Assembly (NCBI RefSeq): GCF_019059575.1
Contig: NW_024881501.1
Span: 1,736,001-1,800,000 of the forward strand
Direction: 5' to 3'
Length of the DNA stretch: 64,000 nucleotides
Source of the DNA: Amphibalanus amphitrite
Taxonomy: Eukaryota; Arthropoda; Thecostraca; Balanomorpha; Balanidae
In this document: positions 1 to 11,051 of the stretch, one piece after another
Layout: every line of letters begins with the position of its first letter
How positions within the stretch are numbered: the stretch's first letter is position 1
Position numbers and translations under genes: made by a program
The notes under the pieces: generated by a model
What the model was told of the DNA's origin: nothing
What the model saw: only the letters and a program-made list of their open reading frames with translations
The model's database searches: none

Positions 1-23
1 TCAAGGTTACGTGAAGATCAGTC

Positions 24-36
24 AGGTCACTGACCT
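24..36. promoter_or_regulatory. IR1 nuclear-receptor-type palindrome in A1
   Basis: AGGTCA-C-TGACCT is a perfect inverted repeat of the nuclear-receptor half-site with a one-base spacer. That is the arrangement bound by EcR/USP and FXR/RXR type dimers. Binding is not shown; the match is by consensus only. Confidence 0.4.
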
Positions 37-347
37 TTGATGACCTTTGTTCACTCTTTCGAGTTCTACATGTTTCTAGGGTAGATTTTGGAGTTGATTT
101 CGCACTTAGAAACCGTTTGAACATTTAAGAAGTAGTTTTGGTTCACTCGTAACATGTGACCTGACCTGACCTGACCCGACCTGGCCTAAATGCACGAAAA
201 CATCATCTGTGATCAAAACTAGCTTGAATTTCGTGATCAGCACCCCGCAAAGCCCTATAACAGCTTCACTTTACGAAGCTCCAACAGGTCCCGATTCCCC
301 TACTTTTGAGTTATATTGACCTGTCAACCAATGACCTAGGACCTTAA

Positions 348-1232
348 CCCTCGCCGGCACAGGCCATTTTGCGTCCTTCGACGGCACAAGGGGGGTTGGT
401 ACGACCCCCCTCGCGTTTGGCCCCTGATCGAGCTAGAGCTTCGCGGAAAAAAACGAGCGTGTTGCCCGTCACGAGAGGAAGCCGATGATACCCAATTTTA
501 AGGTCCTAGGTCATCGGGTGACCTTCCAGGTCAGATCAATGACCCAAAAACCGGGAAAATCGGGACCTGTTAGAAAGTCGTTAAGTGTGGCTGCTATGTG
601 GTTTTCCGGGGTGCTGATCACGAATATCGTATTAGTTTTGATCAGAGATGATGTCTTTAAGCATTTAGACCAGGTCGGGTCAGGTCAGGTCAGGTCAACC
701 GGTAGGGGTTGTGACGGGTATTCGTAATACGTGTCAACCGCCTCTGACAGCTTCGTAACATGTTACGAAGGCACAAAAACTACTTCGGAAATGTTCAAAT
801 GGTTGCTAAATTCGAATTCAGCTCCAAAAACTAGCCTAGAAGCATGTAAAACTCGAAAAAGTGAACCGAGGTCACCCGAGGTCTTCAAAGGTCAATGACC
901 TGACCTGACCTTCAGCTGACCTTGAAACCCACCCTAATGTATGGGATCAACATCAAATCACATGTTTGAACGTTTGAAACCACGAAAAGCTTGCAAACGC
1001 GCGGCTAATGCGAGCCGACATACGCCGAATCGCGATTCCGGCCAAACATGGTCTCGGAAAAGAGGTCACCGGTCAAAGGTCATTTGGGTCAGGGTCAAAA
1101 AATTTTCAGGGTAGGTGTAAAATTGATCAATGCGAGGGTACTGAAAGTTTCGTCGTGACCGGCCGCTTTTTACGCGAGTTATTCGCGAAAAACCTTAGGG
1201 GGTTTGCATCAACCCCCCTGTGCCGGCGAGGG
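348..1232 (-). mobile_element. piggyBac-like MITE A2, complete, nested in A1
   Basis: This 885-bp element is flanked by TTAA at 344-347 and 1233-1236. The perfect 16-bp terminal repeats start CCCTCGCCGGCACAGG. The left end is the complex end: a second copy of the tag (CGGCAC at 382) lies 27 bp inside the terminal one (355), followed by a G-tract/C-tract hairpin. The body is the reverse complement of the surrounding A1. No transposase is encoded. Removing the element and one TTAA restores the family A sequence seen uninterrupted near 55811, so this is a nested self-family insertion. Confidence 0.92.
889..901. promoter_or_regulatory. IR1 nuclear-receptor-type palindrome in A2
   Basis: AGGTCA-A-TGACCT lies at the same position in the element body as the IR1 sites of A1, A4, A5 and A6. 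The half-sites are identical and the spacer base varies. Function is inferred only from consensus. Confidence 0.4.
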
Positions 1233-1393
1233 TTAAAATTGGGTATCATCGGCCTCCCCTCGTCACGGGCAACACGCTCTTTTTCCGCGAAGCTCTAGCT
1301 CGATTTGGGGCTGAACGGCAAAGGGGTCCAACGGACCCTCCTCCCCCTCTTTACGATAGACGCTGGCAAAACACCAATATGGGCGAGGGTGAA

Positions 1394-1539
1394 AATACAG
1401 CTGCTGTCATAAAAATTCAGCTTGAACCAAAGGTCAGGCTTGCCAAATTTCAGCTCTCGCACCTATCAACAAAAATAAACATGTGGAGGCGGCACCCGCC
1501 TCCCTCCCCCCCCCCTCCTCTCGGCCACTGCCAGCGAGG
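1394..1539 (-). mobile_element. piggyBac-like MITE, family B fragment (simple end)
   Basis: About 145 bp resembles the right end of element B1 (31440-31581), including a pyrimidine-rich C tract and the terminus CCAGCGAGG followed by TTGC, a decayed TTAA. The left part is missing because element A1 sits there. The copy is old and degraded. Confidence 0.6.
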
Positions 1540-2059
1540 TTGCGTATCATACATGTTACAAAGCATCATATCAAGATGACACATCCCAGCAGCCTGAACA
1601 AAAACTTATTACCCACGCTAGTCTATCGGCACCATAGCACATGGTCGAGACTGTCGTCAGCCACGGACGCGCACTCGACCAACCCTCTGAGCCCGTTGAC
1701 TGCGGGTGACCTTGACATGTCTAGCCTGATCGGCGGCCGGCCGCTGTCGTGCGGTCGTTACACGCGGAGGGGAGAGAGGCACAAAGTTCTACGTTATAGC
1801 TGACCTCTGACCTTTCCCTGCGCCCGGGTCACCGACCCCGCTCCATGTCGCTGGGCGGTGGCATGGCGGTGGAAACCGGTTCTAGCCTCTACACATGCCA
1901 CCATTCTAACCCTCCCCTCCCCACACTACTACGCGGCGTGGAGTACGCTCGTGCGTAACTGGGCGGAGCAAGGGGTCACGCGATACAGGGGCGGAACTGG
2001 TTGCCCTCCCGCTCGCCGAGCGACCAACGACTAATACCCTGGAGAACCGTACCATGTGC
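1540..2059. other. No gene seen
   Basis: Mixed-composition spacer with a short GC-rich patch. Open frames are short and unrecognisable. No RNA gene or repeat could be supported. Confidence 0.5.
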
Positions 2060-3065
2060 GTATAGGGGTCATACTAAGTACGGGTCAAGGTCAGGCCAGG
2101 GCACGAAAGGTCACGGTTTTCACTTTCTGCTACATGTGAGTGCGACACATGTTTTATGGCTTATTTTTTCACCCCGAATCCGATGGTAATGGTTATATGT
2201 GACCCCAAGTCACTGTGCTGGTGATAAGTGTGCATTGAAAGCATAAAAATTGTTTATATTTTGCCAAATTGTCAGGGAACTCAGATTTGTTTTTCAATAG
2301 AAAAACACAATTCTAAAGAAAAGTGTTTTAACTATTGACAACAAACCTTCAGTTACCATATATAACTAAACGAGGGCTAAGAAGAAAAGGCAATTTTTTA
2401 ACTTTTTATTTTTGACATTAAAAATGCATTTTTTCTAGACGAGCTTTGTTCCCGGAATCTAGTGGTGCCATTTGTTTTCACATGCGATGTTCAGAAGTGC
2501 CTCTAAGTCACGAAAATGCTTATGACGTCACCATGTGCTATGCATGTTGGAGCTATTTTTTACAATTTGGGGGTCAAAAATCGAGATAGAAAGTTGAAAT
2601 CTGGGACATCTAATGTTCTGATAGAGCTCTATAACATATATTCCGTTTTTTTTTTGGAAATCCTCAAAATTTTGGATTTTATTAGCTGTTTTTCAAAAAA
2701 TATAGTTTTTTGAATTTTAGGGATGAAAAACACATTTTATGGAAAATCCGAGATAGGCATTTTAAAGAAATCGTTGAGCTGCGTCTATATATGTCCCTAA
2801 CTTGCAATTTGCTTGAAACCTTGATTTTTGGCGATTTTTTAAACATTTACCACTTTTTGACTGAAAACGCCATGTAGTTACATCACTAAAATAGATATAT
2901 CTCAAAAGATTTTGAAAAATTTTTCTTAACAATTATACAGGAGACGTCAAATTGATAGGGAAGAAGGTATGCAAAGTTTCAAATTGATAGCGTAAGCGGT
3001 TCATGAGTTATTCGAGAAAAACGGAAGGGGGCCGGATCCGACCCCCCGCCCCAGGCGGTCGCGGG
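2060..3065 (-). mobile_element. piggyBac-like MITE G, distant family D relative, left end lost
   Basis: The right end is a simple end: a G-tract, a GGATCC-containing loop, a C-tract, then CAGGCGGTCGCGGG and TTAT in place of TTAA. The first part (about 2095-2215) parallels the receptor-half-site-rich stretch at 25400-25500 of element D2. The centre (2220-2990) is AT-rich and diverged. The left complex end is not found, so the left boundary is approximate. Confidence 0.6.
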
Positions 3066-3119
3066 TTATGATACATAATTTAGCATTATGTGTGAACTTT
3101 TTATTCCAGGTCACATTAA

Positions 3120-4066
3120 CCCTAGAACGCCTAGGGGGGGGGGGTTGTATCAACCCCCCCCCCCTGAGGTTTTTTGCGGAGTGCACGCTAAACGGCTTGT
3201 CGTAGCGGGCTGAAATTTTCAATACCCTCTGGGGCAACCTTTGCGCATCTTTTGCCGAAAAAAATTGATCGGGTCATGTCAGGTCACGGAGTTATGATGT
3301 CATAAGAGGTACAGCCTCCGGCCGGATTTTCACAAACTGAGTGCCAACGCCCGAGGTTTCCTGCCGGTGGTACGGACATCGGTTGATGGATCGTGATGAA
3401 ACTTCCCATGCATGTTGGGGCAAGTATTGGCTATCATATGGTATAAGAAATTTGACCGGGTCAGGTCAGGTCACGGAGCTATGACGTCACAAGAGGAACA
3501 GCGTCCGGTACTATTTTTGAAAAGCGCCCGAACCACTATTTTGCTAATTCTTGTCACCTCAATGGAAATATGCAGCAATATTAGCTTCTATAGGGAGCAA
3601 ATGGACCTCCCAAATCCAAAAATACAATCAGATTTCAAAAATTTAAATTTTGATTTTTCGAATTTCTGCCGCCGACTGTGACCTTGCCGACTTCCGGCGC
3701 TCCCAACGCGCCATTGTTAGAGCTAGGGAAACGAAATACATACCAAACGATAGAGAATTGATCAAGGAACACGATAGTGAAGGTTTCAAGTCGATATCTC
3801 CCACCGTTTTGCCGCAATCGCCGCCGAAAGTTGAAAAAAGTATATTTTTCCGAAAATTTGACCTTTGACCGGTCAAAAGTAGGTCAAATGTTGACCTAGG
3901 ACCAAAAAATATACCACCAATCGCGAGATCTCGTTGAGAGCAATCCGTTGGTTTTTTTCTGCTAAGCTCTACGACCTTCCGTTTCGAAACGCCAGGGGGG
4001 GGTCGTAACAACCCCCCCCCCCCCCTGGTCGTTCGTGTTATGAGAAATGGCCTGGTCGTGCGAGGG
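3120..4066 (+). mobile_element. piggyBac-like MITE E, complete
   Basis: This 947-bp element is flanked by TTAA at 3116-3119 and 4067-4070. The termini CCCTAGAACGCCTAGG and (reverse complement of right) CCCTCGCACGACCAGG match at 12 of 16 bases. The right end is complex: CCTGGTCG occurs at 4024 and again at 4051, 27 bp apart. Long G/C hairpins sit inside both ends. The right TTAA is shared with the start of the next element, so E probably inserted at the target duplication of F. Confidence 0.85.
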
Positions 4067-4070
4067 TTAA

Positions 4071-4708
4071 CCTTCGCCCTGGCAGGGGGTCGATGCACCC
4101 CCCTAAGGTTTTTCAAAGATAGTAGCGTGAAAACGGTTTTGCACAGCGCCGCCAAATTTGGCACAGCCTATAATGGGGCAACGTTTTTACATATTCCCTG
4201 AAAATTTCAGGTCCGGGTGACCTTGGGTCAGGTCACCAGGTCAGAAAAACCGATACAATGTGATGGTCAAATTTCAATTTTCTTTATGCACCTGTCCAAC
4301 TCACACTTTTGGACTGGGTTCCTTCAAACTTTCAGGATGTGCTAACTGCTAAGTTCACCGAGTTGTATAACATATAGTTCATATGTCACTGACATTAGCT
4401 TAGTTAGAGGTCAATGCGTCATAATGTTAAGCCTACGGGAAAATATTCAAATGACTCCAATTCGGAAAATACGCTTCGTTCAATCACTTTTGTGCTCTGA
4501 TACCACAGAACTTAACATTATGTCACTTGTTTTTTCTTTGTTTGGTGTACTTATCCAAGGGTCAGGTCAACTGAGCCATGAGGTCAACTGAGGTCAAATG
4601 ACTTTTGTGTCAATAACTTGTCACATAATAAAGGTAGAGCCTTCGAAATGGTATCATTTTGTTCCGAGTCGAATGATATGCAACATCATTTCGACCGATC
4701 ATTTCGGG
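4071..4708 (+). mobile_element. piggyBac-like MITE F, left half only
   Basis: It starts with TTAA then CCTTCGCCCTGGCAGG and a G-tract/C-tract hairpin (simple end). The body resembles family C (compare 62534 onward), ending near the segment with TCGAATGATATGCAAC. The sequence then breaks at a TTAA occupied by the D1/A3 composite. What follows at 6709 is not its direct continuation. Confidence 0.7.
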
Positions 4709-4712
4709 TTAA

Positions 4713-5831
4713 CCCGCGCCCCGTAGGGGGGGGGGGGGCGAAACGGCCCTCCTGTCCTTTTCCGTCGATATCTCCTAAACGGCTGGAGATATCGCCACCA
4801 AACTTTCAGGACCCCTCCGGGCATCGATTTTACACATTCTGACCAAAAAATTTCCAGAGGCTGTGATAGGTTGGCCACAAATGACGTTAGAATGACGTCA
4901 TGTTTTGCCATTTTCGACCGAAAAAAGACCTTCGCGAGAAGAGCTCTCAGGCCTACAGCTTTGAAGATACTGAAAAATGATCAATACATAAAAGGTGTAG
5001 AATTGACAGGTCTACACAACTGCTATCTCAGATTTTTAAACTTTTTGAGTTTTGACCCCCCAAAATCAAAAATGCAATTTTTTGGGTATATTAGCCGAAA
5101 AATCCAAAAAGTTTTTTAGGTTTCGAAAAAAACGTAATATATGTAACAGTATCTATCATCTTCTATCTACAGACCAAATTTCTGATCGATATCTCGTTTT
5201 TTGGCCAAGTTATAGCGAAAAAAAAACTGTTCAAAAATAATAACGTCAAATTTTCAAACTCAATTTTTGGCAATTCTAGACCACGTAGGGCAAAAAAGAC
5301 CACCATTGGACTCCCCGTGACGAGCTGCATCGAATGGATACCCATTTTATGCAAAATATCAACTTTAAAATTTGACCTAATTTGACCTGACCTTGACCTG
5401 ACCTTCACCAAACCGTGACCTAAGCTGGCCCCAAAGGTTGCCTGACTAGCATAATCGCATTTGTCATGTAAAATGGACCATAAAACATGTATCACACGAC
5501 ACTTTCATATTGTAACCCCCAGTGACCTGACCTCTGTGACCTGACCTGGTATCAGTGACCTCATATAGCGAAGTATGTGTTTGACGAACAATGTACCATC
5601 GATGGTTTTCAATAACTTACCAATTTGCTTGATTTCACAACACTTTTCTTGAAATGCCTGTGAACGGTGAAAATCTGACCTTTGACCTGACCTGTGACGT
5701 CATCGGTTTGACCTAGGTCAATGAAATTTGGTCACAAAGTAGTTCCCTGGTGGTGCTATCGAACGCCGTTTGAATTTTGAAAATCAGCCGATAAATTTCC
5801 CAGATCTTAGGGGGGCGGAAACGCCCCCCCC
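4713..5831 (+). mobile_element. piggyBac-like MITE D1, complex terminus deleted
   Basis: The left simple end CCCGCGCCCCGTAGGG follows TTAA at 4709-4712. The body is collinear with D3 (26321-27486). At the right, the copy runs into its inner hairpin (GCGGAAACGC between G and C tracts) and then abruptly into family A sequence. The last roughly 45 bp carrying the complex terminus are missing. Confidence 0.85.
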
Positions 5832-6704
5832 ATTTTGAGTCCTTCGACGGTACAAGGGGGGGTACGACCCCCCTCGAGTTTGGCCCCTGATCGAGCTAGA
5901 GCTTCGCAGAAAAAAAAACGAGTGTGCTGCCCGTCACGGGAGGAAACCAATGATACCCAATTTTAATATCCTAGGGGCTATGTCATCGGTTGACCTTCCA
6001 GGTCAGGTCAATGACCTAAAAATCGGGAATAGTGGGACCTGTTAGAAAGTCGTAAAGTGTGGCTGCTACGGGGTTTTCCGGGGTGCTGATCACGAATATC
6101 GTGTTAGTTTTGATCACAGATTAAATCGTTAAGCGTTTAGACCAGGTCGGGTCAGGTCAGGTCAGGTCAACCGGTAGGGGTCATGACGGGTATTCGTATT
6201 ACCTGTCATTCGCCTCTGACAGCTTCGTAACATGCTACGTAGGCACCAAAACCACTTCGTAAATGTTTAAATGGTTACTAAATTCGAAATCAGCTCCAAA
6301 AACTAGCCTCGAAACATGTAAAACTCGAAAAAGTGAACCGAGGTCACCAAATGTCAATGACCTGACCTGACCTTCAGGTGACCTTGACATCCAACCTAAT
6401 GCATGGGAGCAACATCAAATCACATGTTTGAACGTTTGAAACCACGAAAAGCTTGCAAACGCGCGGCTAATGCGAGCCGACATACGCCGAATCGCGATTC
6501 CGGCCAAATATGGTCTCGGAAAGTAGGTCACATATCAAAGGTCATTTGGGTCAGGGTCATGAAATTTTCAGGGTAGGTGTAAAATTGATAAATGCGAGGG
6601 TACTGAAAGTTTTGTCGCGATCGGCCACTTTTACTCGAGTTATTTGCGAAAAACCTTAGGGGGGTTGCATCAACCCCCCCCCCTCCCGCCTGTGCCGGCG
6701 AGGG
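5832..6704 (-). mobile_element. piggyBac-like MITE A3, complex terminus deleted
   Basis: A family A copy in reverse orientation, like A2. It begins inside the complex end (matching A2 from about base 366) and lacks the outermost TIR there. Its simple right end is intact: CCTGTGCCGGCGAGGG then TTAA at 6705-6708. It is fused head-to-head to D1. The receptor-type sites are partly decayed. Confidence 0.85.
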
Positions 6705-6708
6705 TTAA

Positions 6709-7340
6709 GGTCAGGTCCATTTTGTGACCTTTCCATTATAAGTCAATGGGAGACAGTTGAAATGCTCTCTTTTGAACGAAAACACTCTAAAGCATTAAGC
6801 ATCAAGATACAGGTAAGCATGACAAACTGAATCGGGAAGTTGCACCCGTGACCTCTTTTGTGCCCCTGAGGTTATATCAGGTCAAAAATGTTTCCAATAG
6901 TTTTTTTTTACAATAGTTTTAGATAGAAGATAGAGATAGCTAGAGCGCTGAAAACACAATGGATACGTTCAGTTCAACGAGTTCAACGATACGAATCGAA
7001 TGATATGCAACATGAGTCATGACCTTTTCGGTTACCTTGCCCTAAGGTCTAATTTTGAGTTGACCTGAAAAGGTCAACTTCTGGTTCCTTCAACGCGTCT
7101 CGACAAGAGAAACGCGGTGCCGGTAAAATTAATCTGCTTCCACGTTTGCTTGCATGCATGGATGGATGCATGCTTGCATCAACATGCTTGGTGTCAAAAG
7201 CTATTACAGAAAAACGTTTGCCGCAAAAACGTCAAATTTTGAGTTTTTCCCGCTGGAGGCAAAACCGTTGACCTTTGGTAACTCTGAAAACATTACTCAG
7301 CAAGAGCTTTGAAGGACCCATCGAATAGGCTTTTCCGCGG
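6709..7340 (+). mobile_element. piggyBac-like MITE, family C-like right part
   Basis: The segment parallels family C bodies (compare 7850-8400 and 62860-63300), including the conserved CCATTATAAGTCAATGGG stretch and TCGAATGATATGCAAC. It overlaps in content with element F by roughly 280 bp, so it derives from a second copy rather than from the right half of F. Its 3' end is degraded; a weak GGGTGAGGG followed by CTAA lies at 7364-7376. Confidence 0.6.
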
Positions 7341-7514
7341 CGCTGTGGCTCAGAGGTGCACTCGGGTGAGGGCTAATCACAGAAGAACCCATTAGTACTT
7401 TAACCCTCGCCCGTATAGGGGGGGGGGGTCGAACAGACCCCCCCTCGGTTTTTTGCGAATAACTCGCGTACAAAGCGGCCGATCACGACGAATCTTTCAG
7501 TATCCTCGCGTTAA

Positions 7515-8691
7515 CCTTCGCCCCAGTGGGGGGGGGGGGGGCATATGTTACCACCCTGTCGCGTTTTTCGCGTGTAAATAAAAAAGCGCGGCGCGTAGCG
7601 CCGCGCCGCTTGGGGTAGCTTTTAGTACATCAATTTTGGACATTGTGTGAAATTTTTGACCCCAGGTCATGTCGGGTCAGGTCACCAGGTCAAGTTAACT
7701 GACCAAGCCTAAAAAAAGTTTGCAATCATGTCCAGCCTGCAGTGTTTGTCAGAAAGGTTTCAAACTTGGTGGATTGCATGATGTTATGGGCGCCTACAAT
7801 TTGTATATCTCGGATTTTTCATATCCGTGACCTAAGGTCAGGTCAGTGGCGTGACCTTACCATTATAAGGCAATGGAGAAAAATGAAAATGCCTCTAGAT
7901 CCGTGTGTACGCATAGGAACAGTCCAAATATTTCAGAATCACAATGATTTAGTCCACTCGTGATGACCAAGGTGTCATTTTTGCTGATAGCCTCTAGACA
8001 GGTCATCTGAGGTCACTTGAGGCTACAAACAGTTTTTTGCCAATAACTCGCGATTGGAAAGAGATAGAACGCTGGGGATGGTCTCATTGTGTTTGTCTTG
8101 TTGAGACGCATCGACTGATATGCAACATGACCTTTTCCGGTTAGGTCATGACCTTGACCTGTCAAATTTTCAAGTTGACCTTTCAAGGTCAAATTATAGT
8201 TCATTCGACGCGTCTCGGCGAGGGGAACACGATTCTGGCAATAGAAATGCCGTGGCTTTTTGTAGTCAAAAGTTATTGTCGAAAAACACTTTTCGTAAAA
8301 ACAGCTATTTTTGGAGTTTTTGCCCTCTGGAGGCTAAACCGTTGACCTGAGGTCAATATTGATAATGGCCTTTTCAAAAGAAGAGCTAAAAAGCTATCAT
8401 TTGCCGTTCCATGCGTTTTTCTAGCTACCATAGTTCCTGAGATAGCGGCATGTTTTCTGAAAAATATAATGACAATTGGCAAATTTTGACCTTTGATGAC
8501 CTCTAGTGACCCCAATATTGCTCAAAGGTGAAAAATGACCGAAATACTTTCAAACGTACGCATTGAGAGCTATCGACTGCTTTTTACCGCGTCTTTCTAT
8601 CCCTCTTAGTTTTTGAGTTAGAGGTGGGTGGTAACATATGCCCCCCCCCCCACTAGGGCGAAGTTGGCTGAGACCGCCACTGGGGCGCGGG
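7515..8691 (+). mobile_element. piggyBac-like MITE C2, complete, nested in A4
   Basis: This 1177-bp element has TTAA at 7511-7514 and 8692-8695. The left terminus is CCTTCGCCCCAGTGGG and the right, reverse-complemented, CCCGCGCCCCAGTGG. CATATGTTACCACC near the left end is inverted near the right end (8628-8641). The complex right end repeats CCACT at 8650 and 8677, 27 bp apart. The host sequence at the target (CTCGCG-TTAA-TCAATTTTAC) matches the uninterrupted family A copies near 55190. Confidence 0.9.
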
Positions 8692-8739
8692 TTAATCAAT
8701 TTTACACCCACCCTGAAAATTTCATGACCCTGACCCTAA

Positions 8740-8759
8740 TGACCTTTGACCTGTGACCT
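8740..8759. promoter_or_regulatory. Triple DR1 nuclear-receptor half-site array in A4
   Basis: TGACCTTTGACCTGTGACCT contains three half-sites each separated by one base. DR1 is the arrangement bound by HNF4 and RXR/USP-type receptors. The same 20 bases recur at 33515 and 55242. Binding is inferred. Confidence 0.45.
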
Positions 8760-8921
8760 ACTTTTTGAGACCATGTTCGGCCGGAATCGCGATTCGGCGT
8801 ATGTCGGCTCGCATTAGCCGCGCGTTTGCAGTCTTTTTCGTGGTTTTAAGCGCTCAAACATGGGATATGATGTTGCTTCCATGCATTAGGGTGGGTGTCA
8901 AGGTCACCGGAAGGTCAGGTC

Positions 8922-8934
8922 AGGTCATTGACCT
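8922..8934. promoter_or_regulatory. IR1 nuclear-receptor-type palindrome in A4
   Basis: AGGTCA-T-TGACCT, a perfect IR1, identical in A5 and A6. It is immediately preceded by further GGTCA units spaced five bases apart. Confidence 0.4.
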
Positions 8935-9463
8935 TTGATAACCTCGGTTCACTTTTTCGAGTTTTACATGTTTCTAGGCTGGTTTTTGGAGCTGCATTCG
9001 AATTTAGCAACCATTTGAACATTTACGATGTAGTTTTGGTGCCTTCGTAACATGTTACGAAGCTGTCAGAGGCGGTTGCCACCTACTACGAATACCCTTA
9101 CTGGTTGACCTGACCTGACCTGACCCGACCTGGCCTAAATGCATGAAGACATCATCTGTGATAAAAACTAACATGATATTCGTGATCAGCACCCCGAAAA
9201 ACCCCGTAGCAGCCACGCTTTACGACTTTCTAACAGGTCCCGATTTCCCCGACTTTTGCGTCATTGACCTGACCTGGAAGGTGAACCGATGACCTAGGAC
9301 CTTAAAATTGGGTATCATCGGCTTTCTCGCGTCACGGGCAACACGCTCGTTTCTTCTGCGAAGCTCTAGCTCGATCAGGGGCGAAACGGCAGGGGGGGGT
9401 CCGTTGGACCCCCCCCCCTTATACGTTCGCGGCTGGAAAAACGCCAATACGGGCGAGGGTTAA

Positions 9464-10265
9464 TAGCCTCGGTATGAATAGGTACTTGGGGATAGAAGGA
9501 ATGGTCCCAATTTTGCCACAGGTGGACAAGGGGTAATCTGTGGGAGTCCGCTTAATGCATTACATATTTTTCGAGAGTGTAGCAGTGGGTACATGGGAGG
9601 AAATGAGCACGTGATAATTAATTGATGCTTGCCTCCCCATCCCTCCCGACTGCCTTAGCCAGGGTACTGAGCTAGCTGCATGCATAATTAGCACCTCACC
9701 TACCTTCGCGGGACGCCTGAGCCCACGCTGTTACATCCCCGCTCGACCGGCTGCCGGTGGGCCACCCAGGCAGCTGCAGCACTCTCAAGGCCAAGCACAG
9801 TAAAAATGGGAGCCAAGCACAAAATTGCATCATTCAGACAATTTCATTTTCTCAGAAGCACAGCTGCATAATTGAAACGGCATGATCATTCAATCAATAA
9901 GTCGGATGCAGCCGTTAAATCCGTATTTAAGCGTCGCCCGTCGGGTTTCGATCGCAGCTCTGAGCCGCTCGGTGCGTCACGCTGATGTGCCAGCCGCCGA
10001 CAGGTGACATGTATACAGGGATTACGGCCATTTTTACGATCATTATTACACCTTTTTGATTCATGCAGCCTGGAGTCGCGTCATTAACTGCAATAAGCAG
10101 CACCTGCAGATAATTTTCCCTATGATATCACCTATCGTGCGACTGGAACAGCCTCTGCTATATGGACTGTCGCCCCAACTTCAACTGCATCTGGCCACAG
10201 CAGAATTCATAGCGTGCGTGTGGTGCACTGGGGCGCTGGCAGGCAGCCTGTGGCCCACGGCAGAA
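9464..10265. other. No gene seen
   Basis: Apparently single-copy sequence between the transposon cluster and the CTGTCC minisatellite. It contains AATTAATT-type AT-rich patches and a GC-rich patch at 9700-9790. No exon, RNA gene or repeat was recognised. Confidence 0.5.
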
Positions 10266-10795
10266 CTGTCGGCATCTTCTGTACCCTGTCCTGTTCTCTG
10301 TCCGCTGCCTGTCCACTGTCCTCCCTACTGTTCTCCCCTGTCCGCTGGACTGTCTGTCCTCTGTTCTCTGTCCTGTCTGCTGTCCTCTGTTCACTGTCCA
10401 TTTGTCCGCTGTTCGCTGTCCACTGTCCTCTGTCCTGTGTCCTGTCCTGTGTCCTGTCCCCTGTCCTGTCCTCTGTCCTCTGTCCTCTGTCCTCTGTCCT
10501 CTGTGCTCTGTCCTGTCCTGTGTCCTCTGTCCTCTGTCCTCTGTCCTCTGTCCTCTGTCCTCTGTCCTCTGTCCTCTGTCCTGTCCTCTGTCCTCTGTCC
10601 TGTCATCTGCCCTGTCCTGTGTCCTGTCCTGTGGCTGTGTCCCTGTGTCCTGTCCTGTGTCCTGTCCTGTGTCCTGTCCTCTGGCCTGCCCTCTGTCACC
10701 GTCTGCTGTCCTCTGTCCTTTCCACTGTCCGCTGTTCGCTGTCTTGTGTCCTGTGTCCGCTGTTCTCTGTCCTCTGTCCTGCCCCGTGTCCACCG
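10266..10795. repeat. CTGTCC minisatellite (7/10/12-bp units)
   Basis: An array of about 530 bp built mainly from TCCTCTG (7 bp), with interspersed CTGTCCTGTG units. The plus strand is pyrimidine-rich. Frames are open on both strands because the units rarely create stops; these are not genes. Confidence 0.95.
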
Positions 10796-10856
10796 TCCCC
10801 TCCCTCGGCCGGCGGCACCTGACACTCTGGTCACGGTCCAGTGGACGGCCGATCTG

Positions 10857-10900
10857 CTCCGTCCGTCCGCCCGTCCGTCCGTCCGTCCGTCCGTCGGTCC
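10857..10900. repeat. (CCGT)n microsatellite
   Basis: About ten near-perfect tetranucleotide units GTCC, ending in diverged GACTGTCC units. Confidence 0.9.
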
Positions 10901-11051
10901 GACTGTCCGACTGTCCGGACTGTAATTTACCCGTGCCGCTGACGGTTCTCGTTCACACCTGTGCCTGTGCAGAGCGCCGCTCGGCTGAGTAAACAATACG
11001 CACCAGTGGGAACTGGTCGAGCGGCACCGGCACCGCCCCAGGTCGAACGGA

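Larger units (their letters stand above)
1..1389 (+). mobile_element. piggyBac-like MITE A1, interrupted, left end outside window
   Basis: The sequence at 1-343 and 1237-1389 is one family A copy, collinear with the complete copy at 55085-55972 from its IR1 site to its right end. It is split by copy A2. The left end lies outside the window. The right end reads CCAATATGGGCGAGGG followed by TGAA, a one-base decay of the TTAA target. It has no coding capacity. It is probably itself inserted in a family B copy whose remnant follows at 1394. Confidence 0.85.
7404..9459 (+). mobile_element. piggyBac-like MITE A4, interrupted by C2
   Basis: TTAA at 7400-7403 and 9460-9463 flank termini CCCTCGCCCGTATAGG and (reverse complement) CCCTCGCCCGTATTGG. 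Removing C2 plus one TTAA leaves an element of about 875 bp, the usual family A size. The right end is complex: ATACG occurs at 9421 and again at 9447, 26 bp apart. No protein is encoded. Confidence 0.92.

Noticed and set aside
485..727. Short frames within piggyBac-like elements (also 9220-9447, 55697-55963, 3643-4164 and similar)
   Set aside because: The same frames recur only because the repeats recur; they differ in start and stop between copies and encode no recognisable protein.
7338..7376. GCGCTGTGGCTCAGAGGTGC, like a tRNA or SINE A box
   Set aside because: No matching B box or clover-leaf follows within the expected distance.
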